This document shows positions 37,090-49,238 of a stretch of 64,000 bases of DNA, piece by piece. Below the pieces are notes generated by a model. The model was not told the origin of the DNA. It did no database searches and saw nothing but the letters and a program-made list of their open reading frames with translations. Origin of the DNA: Canna indica. Taxonomy: Eukaryota > Streptophyta > Magnoliopsida > Zingiberales > Cannaceae. Both the position numbers and the translations under genes were made by a program. Position 1 is the stretch's first letter. The number at the start of each line of letters is the position of its first letter. The stretch covers positions 38,910,501 through 38,974,500 of the forward strand of contig CP136890.1 of the NCBI GenBank assembly GCA_034359265.1. Reading direction: 5' to 3'.

Positions 37090-38508
37090 TTACCCTTGTG
37101 TGGTGGCTCCCCATACAAAAGAGCATGAAACTTTTGGTACCCAAATGGCTTTGGATCCTTGGGGGTTAGATGGCTTAGGAATCCAAAGTGTCCTAGCTAC
37201 ACTTGGATTTTTCTTGAATGCACAATCATAAATAGCATGGCCATAGACACCACAACAAAAATAACGTCCATGAAACTTTTTCTTTTCATTTTTAACATGG
37301 ACATGAGATTTAACGATTGAATGCTTGACATAGGAAGGATGACGGGCATGAGCATTCTTAAGAGTAACATTTTTCTTTTGAGGTTTCTTAAATGAGACAT
37401 TTTGATTTTTAAAATTGAAAGAAGAAGCAGTAACTTTACTACTTAAAATCAACATCTCATTTTTCAACTTATTCATATATTTATGCAAATGCATGTACTT
37501 GAGATTTTAACATGCAATTCTCATTTTCTAAATTGTCATTTTTAAGCTCCAAATCCTTAAGCTTAAGTTCTACATTATCATGGCATGAATAAAAAGACCT
37601 AGATTTTAATTTTTCATTTTCTAGTTTGGATTCATGCAAATGAGAATTAAGCATCACATTTTCCTTTTTCAATATTTTATTTTTCTTATCTTTTCTAACA
37701 AGCAAGGCATACATTTTTCTACATTCATCTACTAACTCATCATATGACATGTTATGAGAACTAGTAGAGCTAGCATCATCATTTTCATTAGCATGACTAG
37801 GTGAAGGAGAGTGTACCTCATCAATAGCATTCATGAGGCTAACTTTAGATGTGGCTTCATAGTCATGGCTAGAGAGTGCTTCAAGTGAGTGAGAGGTGGA
37901 GGTGGAAGCACTTGATCTCTTCCTTGCTTTGTTCTTTATGCTTAGACAATTTTTCTTCACATGCTCATTTTCATTGCAAGCATGACAAATTACTTTTATT
38001 TTTCGGCTCTTGGAGCTACTTCTTTGACTAGAAGAGCTATGGGCATCAAAACCAAGATTAGAGGTAGGTGAATGACCATTGTCATTACTACCTTCATTAA
38101 ATGTACCAATTTCTTCGGTTTTAGCATGATCGTATAAAATACTGAATCTAGCCAATAAATCAAAAGCCGTAGAGCAATGCATAACTTTTTCAAGAATGTC
38201 ATTTGGTAAGGTGCAAAGAATATAATTCATGGCATCTCCATTATACTTAAAATATTTTCTTATCTAATTCACTCCAAGCATGCATGTCAACCTTAGGGTT
38301 CAATGAATTCCCAATGTAACATGTTAAAGACACCAAAACCTTTAGTCTTTAAATAAGTGTACATCCTATATTTCCAAAGACCAAAATTTGAGTCATCGAA
38401 CCTAGGAGGTGAGGACGCTACCGACTCTAGTGCCATTCTCGGATTGAGATAAGGTGGGTGAATAGTGTGTTTACTAATTATTATTTGCCTAAATCCGATT
38501 TTAATCAT
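37090..38508 (-). pseudogene. Copia gag, three overlapping frames, two zinc knuckles
   Basis: The first frame (38508-38293) reads PPRFDDSNFGLWKYRMYTYL, the start of a copia gag. The second (38230-37481) contains NYILCTLPNDILEKV, a knuckle CHACNENEHVKKNC (C-x2-C-x4-H-x4-C) and a coiled-coil region rich in K, E, L and N. The third (37494-37090) has a second cysteine/histidine cluster, CCGVYGHAIYDC, and a repeated WIPK/WVPK tail. Frameshifts join the three. The family product packages element RNA into virus-like particles. No pol follows. Confidence 0.8.
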
Positions 38509-40646
38509 TTTCTTAAGCTACTTAGGCAATTTATGATTGAATGATTAAATGCGGAAGTGATAAATAATAAAGTAATAAATACAACCAAGAAATCAATGCA
38601 AACATAGAAATTTATAGTGGTTCGGCCCCAATGCCTACTCCACTACCTCAGCACCCCGCTTAGGATTTCCAAACTAGGGGCCCGTTTGGTTCGCAAACTT
38701 CTCATCACAGGACACCAGACAAGGACAAGGACAGGACATCAGATGTCCTGGAACAATAGCTATACCGTGTTTGTTTCGTCAAGAACAGGACACGATATTC
38801 CGTTCTGTCCTGCGTTTGTTTCGCTATAACAAAATATTATATATGACAAATGACTAAAATACCCTTGTAAATTAGTCTTAAAATTAATTAATATGTAAAA
38901 AAATATTAATATATAGTATCAAATACTTTAATACAATAAGAAGTTTTAGTTTAACTAATAAGTGTTCAACTAATTATACCAAAAAATATAAAAATCATAC
39001 CAAACGATTTCTAATCTAAAATCTGACACCACCATCGCGTTCAGCACGCGAAAATTTACAACTTTGGTATTCACCTCGACTCGATCCGACGATTCTACGA
39101 TCAAAGGAAGGGGTAATTTTCACAATTGCAGTCATTGTCCTCTGCCCGATTTTGGTGTACTGAGAAATTTCTCGGTACACCAAAATGGGTGGAAATCCTG
39201 TCCAGGACAAGGAGAAGTCCTTGTCCCGAAGCTTCTTTTGCAAACCAAACGGGGGACATGGGCGGATGTCCAGTCCAGTCCCCCGTTTTTTAGCAAACCA
39301 AACGGGCCCTAGGTTTACTAGATTAAATTGGTTCCCTTACAAGAGGAGTTTGACCTGAAGAGACTCACTCTCAATCTAAGGCACTTTCATACCCGGAAGT
39401 CTTCGCCTTCTTATCAAGAGTTCTCTTCCACCTCAATCCTAAGGGATACCTCAACTAATCCTAGTAAACTACATTTACAAAGGTGGAATTAAGGCTCAAA
39501 CACAAAGGCAACCACCCAATTTCAAGACCTAACAATCCTAGGTCTTCACACACACAAATCCAAAGTAAACATGTTCAAATAACAATAAAGATTACAATGA
39601 AAAGAGCTAAAGAATAAACCAAGATTAAATGCTCTTTTCTAGGCCTTCAATCCTTCAACTTGTCAATAAATGAGCTTTGAGTCGTAGCAGAGTTGAGGAG
39701 CAGTTGGCGCTTGAAAAAGAACGTTGACGAAAGAGCAGAGCGCGTTGCAATCGATCTTTAAAAGGCTCAAAACTCTCTTTTTAATACTCAATAAAATCAG
39801 TGAGAGAGATTAAAGAAGTTAGATCAAGGATATATATAACCTCTCAATGAAACGCCAGCTCAACGGGCGAAAAACGAGTAGAAAACTAACCATTACAGTC
39901 CGTTCGATCGATCGTCGGTCGACCGACCGATCGACCGCTCGATCGACCGACCGATCGACCGCTCGATCGACCGCTATTTTAAACACTCTGTTTGGTCGAC
40001 TGATGGGTCGACCGAACGAGTCGCGAGTTCATCGATCTGAAGTCTAGTCAACCGACGCATGAGCGGTAGTCGCGACTCTTTCTCTCTGTAATCCAGTCGA
40101 TCGATCGGTCGACCGAAGACCCTATTACCAATTTTTGACACACTTCGGTCGAGCGAATTGCCTACTGCCAGTTATTGGCAGCTTTCGATCGATCGATCGG
40201 TCGACCGAACCTAGACTGGACTGGGCAGTTTGGTTTTATTTGTTCATTTTTTGGTTCTGTCTTCGCTAACTCTACTTATATAATATTTATTAACTTTAAG
40301 TTAATACTTTAAAACATAAATGTTATATAAGGATTACCCCCATTTGGATTCAACAAAAATATCTAAAAAAATCAAAATTCTTAAGAATCAAAATCTAGTT
40401 TTTGGGGTCTAGTACAAATTTTCTGAAAACAGAAATTTTCTAATCTTTTGAGTCAATTATGGTTAGGCTAAAGGCTTCTAAAAATTCCTAAAAAATACCT
40501 CGTTAGCTAATCTTAACCCAAGGAACAATTACCGCCATTTTTTATGACTAGAAACTATCTAGGTCATATAGCCATCCAAGGAGCTCCCTAGGCTTAGTTG
40601 ATTTCAGAGCGTTTTTCAGGTTTTCATATTTTGGGTTTCGGATTTG
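38454..40646 (-). repeat. 5' LTR of the gag-only copia element, truncated, with MITE insert
   Basis: It is similar to 30444-32000 over most of its length. The palindrome-rich block is at 39900-40210. Its minus-strand 5' end is missing and abuts CACTA sequence at about 40647. Its 3' end is missing too: it passes directly into the gag leader near 38454, so the primer-binding site is gone. Confidence 0.75.
38678..39309. mobile_element. Tourist/PIF-like MITE in the copia LTR
   Basis: The terminal inverted repeats GGGCCCGTTTGG are identical on both ends. The 3-bp target duplication TAG is confirmed by the empty site in the sister LTR (AAACTAGGTTTAC near 30690). It is 632 bp with no coding sequence. 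The ends resemble the larger element at 51639-53985 (GGACACCAGACAAGGACAAG-like block and CTCGGTACACCAAAA near the right end), so it is probably a short relative of that element. Confidence 0.88.
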
Positions 40647-40689
40647 GAATAGGACCATCTCACCTAAAGGCATTAACTGAAAAAATTAT

Positions 40690-42752
40690 CATTGATTGAC
40701 AAATTATGTCGGGCGATCGAAGTTGGATGTACCGACGTCTTGATTGTGGAGCTTTAACGAATGAGTTTCGATTATGCGTAACTTACTTCCTAAATTTTGC
40801 CTATTCGAATCGAAAATTTGTTAGCGCTGGTGAATAAATCCGATGTCTGTGCCGCATTTGCTTGAATGAATGATTATTTGGATCGAGAAACTGTCACTCT
40901 GTATCTGTATAACAAAGGATTTGCACCAAGATATTTTATATGGACTTGTCACGGGGAGTCACGTGAAGTCGGGACGTCGAGCAATCCTATCGTTCAAACA
41001 CATTTTTTTTCTTTATCCAGTCTATCTAATCCGTATAGAACTATGATACTTGATAGTCTTGGAGGTCAATTCCAACTGAATGATAATATTTATCAGCCAG
41101 TTACTGAGATGTCAGTGCCACCAGATACTACAGGTATTGATGTCACAGAATTGCCATCAGAAGTACAACCTACAGTAGAGATTGAATTACCGAATAAAGA
41201 AGTCGTAGAATTTTACGAGATGTTGAAAGTTGCCGATGAAACTTTGTATGAGAATTGTCCTAAATACACTAGGTTTTCGGCAATGACGCAACTTCTGAAC
41301 ATCAAGGTCGATTGTAATATCAGTGGGGTTGCGTTTGATCGGATTGCAGGATTGATTAATGGAATGCTGCCTACTGATAATAAGTTTGATCCAACTTTTT
41401 ATAAGACTAAAAAGTTGATGAGAAAATTAGGGCTTGGGTACGAAAAAATACACGCGTGCCAAAATAATTGTATTTTATATTATAAAGAAAATGTGCAGTT
41501 GGATAAATGCCCTGTATGCGAACATCCTCGTTATAAGGAGAAGAAATCGGCCCGACAGAAAAATATTCCGTTTAAGGTTTTAAGGTGCTTCGGTATTTTC
41601 CATTGACACCGAGGCTTCAAAGATTATTCATGTCGGAAAAGACGGCCTCCTATATGAGTTGGCATGCAAGAAGTCGTGATGATACAGTAATGACTCATCC
41701 ATCCGACAGTGAAGCATGGAAATATTTGGATACCCGTTATCCTTCATTTGTTAGGGAATACTAGAAATATCCGATTGAGATTGTGCACGGATGATTTTAA
41801 TCCGTTTGGTAATTCGGCAACTCTATATTCAGTATGGCTAGTGCTGTTAACAGTTTATAATTTGCTATCGTGAATGTGTATAAAAGATGAATTTATTTAT
41901 CTTTCGATGATTATTCCGGGTCCTAAGGGTCCGGTTCGCGAAAAGAAATTGACGTGTTTCTCAGACCCCTAATAGATAAATTGAAAATATTGTGGACTGA
42001 GGAAGCTGTCACTTATGATTGTCATCAGAAGCAAAACTTCAATTTGAAGGTCGAGGTCTTGTGGACAATCAATGATTTCCCGGCCTACGACATGTTGTCT
42101 GGTTGGAGCACTCACGACTGACTCTCTTGTTCGTATTGTTTGGAACACTCTAAATCATTCAGTCTTCAGAACAAATGAAAAACTTCATTCTTTGATTGTC
42201 ATCGTCGATTCCTGCCGGCTAACCATCAGTATCGAAGGAATCATAATTAAGTTACTAAGGGCGGAGTCGAAAGAGATGAGCCACCACCGATGTTGTCTGA
42301 TGAACAAATGTTACCACGTGTTTTAGTACTTCCAGAGATAGTGTTTGGTCGGAATGAAAGAGTGCCGGGCTTTGGTCAAACACATAACTGGGTGAAAAAA
42401 ATATCTTTTGGGAATTATCGTATTGCAGTTCATTATTAATTCGACATAATTTGGACGTCATGCACATTGAGAAAAATGTGTTTGATAATATGTTTAACAC
42501 TTTGATGGATGTTCCCAGGAAAACTAAAGATAATGTCAAGGTCCAACATGATCTGAAAATATTTTGTTAGAGGTCGGAGTTGGAGTTACAAGAGGTCAAC
42601 AGACGATATTTAAAGCCGAAGGCCCCGTATGTGTTAAATAAACAACAGATGAAAGATGTTTGTCAATGGATTAAAGAACTCGGATTACTCGATGGATATG
42701 CCTCAAACTTATCTCGATGTATGAACGTCGATGATTGCAAAATATCAGGGAT
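40690..42752 (+). pseudogene. CACTA transposase (TNP2-like), 5' part
   Basis: MSGDRSWMYRR near 40710 starts the transposase-associated domain. An open frame 40866-41606 continues with ENCPKYTRFSAM, LGLGYEKIHACQNNC and DKCPVCEHPRYKE, the Transposase_21 region with paired cysteines. Further pieces, in changing frames, read RLQRLFMSEKTASYMSWHAR (41610-41670), then MIIPGPKGP, and finally VCQWIKELGLLDGYASNLSR. Stops and frameshifts are many. A gypsy element breaks it near 42752, and the later domains resume at 48174. Confidence 0.85.
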
Positions 42753-42942
42753 TGTACTAGCAGGTGCGCCACTAGGGCACCCGACGCTGACATTGCTAAA
42801 ATTGCTCCCCCATCCAAGCATAGTGCCAAGTCTCGAGCTAGCGGCCCTCTCCCGACTGCCAAATGGGATAGGCTGCCCACAGACTTTCTGCTCAGCTCGT
42901 CCGGCCACATTGGCCTTCCCAGGGTGATATAAAATGGTACAA

Positions 42943-44095
42943 TCATAATCTTTCAGAAGTTCCAGCCATCTTCAAAAGCTCAGAGTGCTCTTCCTTGCTC
43001 TTGGAATACACTAGGATGTCATCAATAAATACGATCACAAATCTGTCCAGGTATTCTTTGAACACTCTATTCATGAGGTCCATAAAGGCCGCAGGTGCAT
43101 TAGTCAATCCAAACAACATCACCAGGAACTCGTAATGGCCATGGTGAGTCTTGAAGGCAGTCTTTTTTGGCACGTCACAGTCTCGGATTCTCAGTTGATG
43201 ATATCCAGACCTCAAATTAATCTTTGAAAAGCATTGTGCTCCCTGCAATTGGTCGAACAAGTCGTCGATTCTAGATAGCATGTAACGATTTTTTTTTGGT
43301 CACATTATTGAGCTACCTATAGTCGATGCACATACGCATGGACCCATCATTTTTCTTCATAAATAGGACCGGAGCACCCCACCGGGACACACTTGGGTGA
43401 ATGAAGCCCAAGTCCAGTAACTCTTGCAACTGCGCCTTTAACTCCCGAAGTTCGGTCGACACCATCCTATACGGTGGGATGGAGATCAGTGTCGCCCCGA
43501 GCTGCAATTCAATGCAGAATTTGATCTCTCTTCCAGGCGGCAATCCTGGCAATTCCTCTGGGAAGACAATGGAGAACTCACAGATCACCGGAGTTCCACT
43601 GACCTCCTGAGCTGTGCCCCCTTTTTCCTCGGCCACAGATATGAAGGCCAAGAAAGATTGGCAGTCGCCTAACAGCAATTTACGAGCCTTAAGGGCTGAA
43701 ATGACGCCCATTGGCTCATCCTTCCCTTCTCCACGGAAGGTGAATTGCAGAAACCCAGGCTTGCTGAACATAACAGTTTTAGCCCTACAATCCAGCAACG
43801 CAAAGTGCTTCGCCAACCAGTCAATGCCAAGAATGACATCAAGTTCAAGTGTGGGTAGGAGTGTCAAATCTGCACTCAGTACATGTCCACAGATGAGCAC
43901 TTCACAGCCTTGGTAAATTGAATTGGCTAGGATTGCATCGCTCGTAGGCGTTGATACTATCAATTGCCCGTCAAGCAAGGAAGGTGTCATTGGCAACTCA
44001 GCAGCAAATTTGGCAGATACAAACGAGTGTGTGGCACCCGGATCAAAGAAAACATATGCAGCAGATGAACATACTAAAATAGTACCTGCTACCAC
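42943..44095 (-). pseudogene. Gypsy protease and reverse transcriptase
   Basis: The first frame (44095-43313) has FFDPGATHSFVS, an aspartic protease site with DPG where DSG/DTG is usual, then LDVILGIDWL, and the start of reverse transcriptase (PPYRMVSTELRELK, later MRMCIDYR). An A/T run near 43290 shifts frame. The second frame (43281-42943) reads [15 protein letters not shown] and [10 protein letters not shown], an intact FIDD catalytic box. The frame ends near 42950 at an internal deletion. Confidence 0.85.
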
Positions 44096-44199
44096 TACCT
44101 TGGACGCCTATGCCCCATCACGGTTCATGGCGAAAACTCTAGCAGACGGTCTCTCTGAATGGCTAGCCTGCAGTCCCCTGTTCTGCATCTAACCTCTTT

Positions 44200-45580
44200 G
44201 AGCCACTAACCCTACTGATATAGGCATCTTTCCTTTTGACTGCTCAGATCTTTGGCTAACTCTGTTCGGACAGTCCTTTTTAAAGTGTCCAACCTGACCG
44301 CATTTAAAGTAGGCATCCGAGCGGCCAAAACAAGCCCCCTAGTGCCTCCGGTTATAGCGACCACACTGATGCATGTATGACTTCTGCGAAACACCCCCTG
44401 GCCCTGCCGACATCCTTGTCCCGGACCCTGGGTCCCCACGGCCCCGGCTACCACCCTGCTCTCGGCTCTGCTGGTGGTCTGCGGTAGCTACAGTCCCCTT
44501 AGAATGACCCTATCGGCCTCCAGACCCCTGCGGCCGAAATTCCTTCTTGGTCGGTCTGTCGTTCCTCTCGAACGGCACCAAAGCTTCATTCTGAAGGGCC
44601 TCATCCACCACCCGGGCAAGAGTGGAATCATCGGTGTAGTGGATGAGCTTGCCTATCTATTGCCTCAATCCCCCAACGAATCTCTTGACCCTGACGGTCT
44701 CATTTGCCACTAGGGTCTGATGATATTTGGAAAGCAGACTAAATTCCATCTCATACTTTGACACTTACATGCCACCAGACTTGCGCAGTATCTCAAAGTC
44801 TTGTGCCCGCTTATCGCGAACACTCATTAATACATCTCATGCTCATGAAAGCCAAAATCACTCGACCCATGTCGGCCCAACAAAAAAATAATACATTCAC
44901 ACGACCCAAACCGGCCCAAACCTAGCAATCATACAAGTCAGTTGCTAGAATCTATCTAGCGAGCCTTCTACCCGGGCCCTGTGAACTAGGATGACCTACT
45001 AGTTCTGGCGCCCTCTTTGGTTGGGAATAGCCCACCCAACCAAATCCACTCGGGTCTAATGTTAGCGTGGCTCCCCTCGGGTCTAACGTCAGCGTGGCTG
45101 ACTGACGCAGTATCAAGACCCAAAATCCACTCGCCGAGTCAGGACCAACTTGCCAAGTCGGTACGCTTCTCGGCCCGGCCATCGCTCATCCACAAGCACA
45201 AACACAATCAACATCCATGCACAGTACACACAAGTACATAAAGAATATTTTCTGCCGACAACCGAGGTACGCGTCTATGCTCCCCAACTCGACCCTCTCT
45301 TGGGTCCAACCTCTTGGCTCTAAGTTTTATCACCCAAATTACTGTCACTGCTGCTCAGTGCAGCATTGTGAGCCTCCAACACACTATCATAGAGAGAAAA
45401 AGGAAAGAATTATCTCGCTAACATAAACAATTCATTCAACTGTAATTTAAATTACTAACTGCATGGTGCGCTGAGTGCAGTCGTGGTTGCCAGATCTCGT
45501 TGCATAACTATATTGTATGTTGACACGCTAGCATATGTCTCATACGGTACCCAACTCCTAGTCATAGTCAAGACCTAACC
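44200..45580 (-). pseudogene. Gypsy gag region
   Basis: It lies between the primer-binding site and the protease frame. A zinc knuckle CGQVGHFKKDC preceded by YFK lies near 44270-44320 (C-x2-C-type spacing with the first Cys replaced by Tyr/Phe context in this frame). Glycine/arginine-rich text is found at 44350-44480, as is common before the knuckle. Upstream sequence is broken into short frames, so the start codon cannot be placed. Confidence 0.6.
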
Positions 45581-45600
45581 AAAAGCTCTGATACCAACTT

Positions 45601-48173
45601 TGTCACACCCCAACTCAGGGTCGTGTGACCGGCCAGGGTCTATATACTACCCTGAAGCCTACTACCTACACTGACCAACGAGAAATCGGAACACATCGAG
45701 TAAAAGAAACCACAATGCAGATTTATTTAGATTTTTCAAAAGTTCACAATTGTTTTTTTTTTTTAAAAAAAGAGAGGAATAATTAACATCACCACAACGG
45801 AAACATTCCAAATTCAAAGTCGAGTACAAGCTTTTAAAGACACAACTATTAGTGTGGGAACATAAAAAACATCTAGACCACTAGACTATGACTAAAGGAC
45901 GCTGCTACGAGATAGACACCACCGCCTGCCCTCCAGCTGCACCATGACGCCAAGCCTCAACTCACTGCTCATGCTCTGCAAAACAAAAGATATAAACTGT
46001 GAGTCCACTTGGGACTCAGTGAGCGGTTCTTCCGAACCTCCACATAATCCCCAATAGGCATGCATAAATAAGTAAGGCAGCATGATATAAAGTTAGGGAG
46101 GTAAGTTACTGGTGATATGATAACCGACCACACGGGTCGTCCTGTATAGACCATATATTAGAAAAACCCGACATAATAGCCTAATTAAGCCTCTTGGCAT
46201 CTGGCCCTTAGGGCCTGCTCATGGTCTAAGAATTCCGGCTACAATCGGCCCTACCATACAAGGTAGAATCACACTAGCCGCTCGGGCCACACAATATCAA
46301 GATGAAATCAAGAAGTCCCGGGCCATCGACTAGGATGGTCTACTAGTTTTCGGACACCGTCTGGGGTAGGAATGGCTAGTCCCACCCAACTGGGGTCTGA
46401 CACCTAGCGGGCCCGCTGGTGCATCTCAAGACCCAATCACTGGCCGAGTCAAGCATAGTCATTTTTGACTGCCCATGCTTCTCGACAGACCATCGCAAAC
46501 ACATCACAGAATCAAAATGTCCTAGAGTTTCCTTATATACACCTCGTGCAGTTGCCCGCATCAAGCCCTAACCCAGCATGTAGGGTCAACAATTCAATGT
46601 TACTCTTCCGAAAATGTGTACACCTAATAATTCTAGGTTTCCAATTATGAATACAAGAAGTCTTAGAAGTTGTGTCATTCCCTAGCTAAGTTTCCATATC
46701 TAATATGTACCTTGCAATGTCCTACATGTTACCTAGCGTCATACACTATCTGGGGTGAAGAATTATGTGTACCGAACTTGGAATTTCACCCCTTAACAAT
46801 ACCGAACAACATATATATAAAAAAATAAATGTAAATTTACTTCACAACAACTACTATGCATAACTACAAGATTTAACGATAATAATTTATATACTGAATT
46901 TAGAAATAAATTCAACATGGAACAACTTATCTAGCATGATAAGATATCAAATGAATTCAAGAAGGAATATACTATTTAGCATGGTAAAATGTCACCTCAT
47001 TTCAAAATTTAAGGAGGAATGGTCTAAGGATGGTCACTACCCTATCATTCCTATAATCACATGCATCAATAAGGTAACCTTCTATAGTTAGAGTCTTACC
47101 TAAGTGTCATCATGTTTCTAATATTTTGAGTACTCTAGCTATGGAGTTTAACATCTAAAGCTCACCTTCTCCCCCCCCCCCCCCTATGCTCGGCTGAGCC
47201 TTGAGCAAGGCAAACCTTGCTCAGCTGTGCTTCTTAGGGTAGGAATGAAAGGGAAGGACTAACCCCAACCTTAAAACATTATCTTCGATCTATCCTAATC
47301 AACACGTTGATCAAATTCCCTCTCCCCTATGCTCGGCCAGACCAAGATCATGGAGCTTTTTGTGCTACTTGGCTGAGCCTATTAGGCCTTAGGGAAGGTG
47401 AGTTCAATCATCACTATCAACAATATCTACGAGCATACTTTACATGAATTAAAGATCAACCGAGGGGTTCTGCTTTCATCAAGGGAATTGGGGAAAATTT
47501 TGGCATGACCTTTCCCCTTTTCCCTTGGTTCGGCAGCCCCTAATAGTCCAAGATTCGACGAGAAACCACTACGATCTGACAACAATCGATGCAAAACAGT
47601 GATAAAACAATCAAGATGCCAATCATCATTGAAAACTTGCGAGAAATCGAAACCTAGCGATTCTAGGGGTTTGGCTACCCGCCTCCCCCAATCCACCAAA
47701 TTCAACCACTCACCTTTGCTCGAGGAAGAAGATGAATCGGACGTTGGCGATCCCGAATCTTCCGGTGTCGACGCGATTTTCGGACCGACCAAGATCCCTC
47801 CTCCCTCTTTCTCCCATCTCCCTATGCTCGGGCTTTGTGCGGCTCCTAGATGAGCCGCATGGCTCTATGATGAGTGATTTTATTCCCTCATCTAAAATAC
47901 CTTAATTGCCCCTTTACAACTTAACATAGACTTGACTCAGTCCGAGTCCGACTTGGGTTCTGACTCTACCCGCAACACGAGTCAATCTTATCTCAATCAA
48001 AGTATGAAGGCATAAAAGGAAAGAGTCATTTAACCAAATTTAACTTCATACATCATTAGTCGAGTCATACCTTCTACTCGAGACGATTTCGAGGCTCGAC
48101 TCGACTAACCCCGGGTTCGGCGCGCTGCACCAAAATAGATTTTTTTATATTAGGATTTTTTTTGGGTCTTACA
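45601..48173 (-). repeat. Family T LTR (5' LTR of the gypsy element)
   Basis: 2573 bp, homologous to 18430-20938 in reverse. It includes a C run of 16-18 bases near 47170 and a minus-strand open stretch at 47792-47427 whose SSSSSK segment is followed by a GTGAGT splice-donor-like site and whose DWGRRVAKPL segment is shared with the other two copies. Confidence 0.85.
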
Positions 48174-48880
48174 GAGAGTTCGACATTCAAATGGACGTTT
48201 AAATATATTCTGTCACTCTGGTCGTGCTTTTGGTTCTCGTCTGTCTCGACACTTAATCGACGAAGAGTATCATTTGGCATAATTATACATATTACTCAAT
48301 TGTCTAGAGATTGAACAATTCAGTGAAATATTTGACATTGAGATGGTGCAAAAATACTCTATTCACAACGATCAAGAATTAGAGAGATTATGAAATCGTG
48401 ATTTCCCTACTTGGATTCGGGCTTATAGCAAAGATCACATAGCTGAAAAAGATGAAAAATATTTGAGTTTGTTAGTGGACCGTCGTGACTAGTGTCATGT
48501 TATAGCAGATATTTTGTTAATGGGTATAAATTTCACACGGATGAATATGCATTTACAAAAAAGACGATGAATGTCGGGGTTTGCGTGAAAGAGACAACAT
48601 ATGTTGAATGTGATATGAATTTTTATGGACTGTTGGAAGAAGTGTTAGAATTGCACTACCTTGCTTGAAATCAATTATCCTATTTAAATGTCATTGGTTC
48701 GATACAACAGATAGGGGCATGAAAGTTCATCCAAAATACAAACTTGTTGATGTTAATTACAAATCAAAATTGGCAGCAAATGAGCCTTTTATATTGGCAT
48801 CATAAGCCAATCAAGTATATTACGCGAAGTATCCGGCTCGAAATAAAGATAGAGCAGATTGACGTGTAGTATGTAAGACT
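48174..48880 (+). pseudogene. CACTA transposase, 3' part (DUF4218/DUF4216-like)
   Basis: It reads in pieces SRHLIDEEYHLA, IEQFSEIFDIEMVQK, GVCVKETTYVECDMNFYG and KCHWFDTTDRGMKVHPKYKL, then EPFILASQ and QVYYAKYP. This is the DUF4218-to-DUF4216 tail of TNP2-like transposases. Several stops are present. It continues the transposase interrupted at 42752, with roughly the missing middle lost at the gypsy insertion. Confidence 0.8.
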
Positions 48881-48899
48881 AAAGCTAGCGGGAGCAAAT

Positions 48900-49166
48900 G
48901 AGCCGATACCTGATGTGACAGGTTATTTCTATCAAGAAGAGGATCCTCCTGCAGTAGACCGTATTATTTCAATACTCGTGGATGCAGACACAACGTTAGT
49001 TCAATTAGAAGTTGAATATGTTGATGATAACGATCATGAAGTTGAGGAAGGTGGAGATGAAGAAGTAGAATTTGAAGAAGATGAAGAAGATGAAGAAGAA
49101 GAATTCAAAGACCATTACTCAGATGATGAGGAATAATTATAAAGTATATCTTCTATTAAATCTATC

Positions 49167-49238
<72 letters not shown>

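Larger units (their letters stand above)
30444..40646 (-). mobile_element. Gag-only (non-autonomous) copia element with both LTRs
   Basis: On the minus strand the 5' LTR is about 40646-38454 (holding a MITE, and lacking its first few hundred bases). Gag frames lie at 38508-37090, then about 2.3 kb of non-coding sequence with an inserted CACTA, a polypurine tract ATCAAAAAGGGGGAGAT (32266-32250), and the 3' LTR 32249-30444. No protease, integrase or reverse transcriptase is seen, so it would depend on helper proteins. LTR termini TATTGGCC and TGTTACG-complement agree with the solo LTR at 55471-57120. The right end joins CACTA transposase by deletion, so no target duplication survives. Confidence 0.8.
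42753..48173 (-). mobile_element. Ty3/gypsy element with 5' LTR, internally deleted, nested in the CACTA
   Basis: On the minus strand: LTR 48173-45601 (TGTAAGACCC to TGTGACA), primer-binding site TGGTATCAGAGC at 45596-45585, gag with a CCHC knuckle near 44310, protease, and reverse transcriptase to about 42950. It then jumps to the end of RNase H (YHPGKANV) and stops near 42753. Integrase, the 3' LTR and adjoining transposase sequence are missing. The LTR is the same family as the solo LTR at 18430, which assigns that family to gypsy. Confidence 0.85.

Noticed and set aside
40866..41606. Unknown 246-residue host protein
   Set aside because: It is the Transposase_21 part of a CACTA transposase, continued in other frames.
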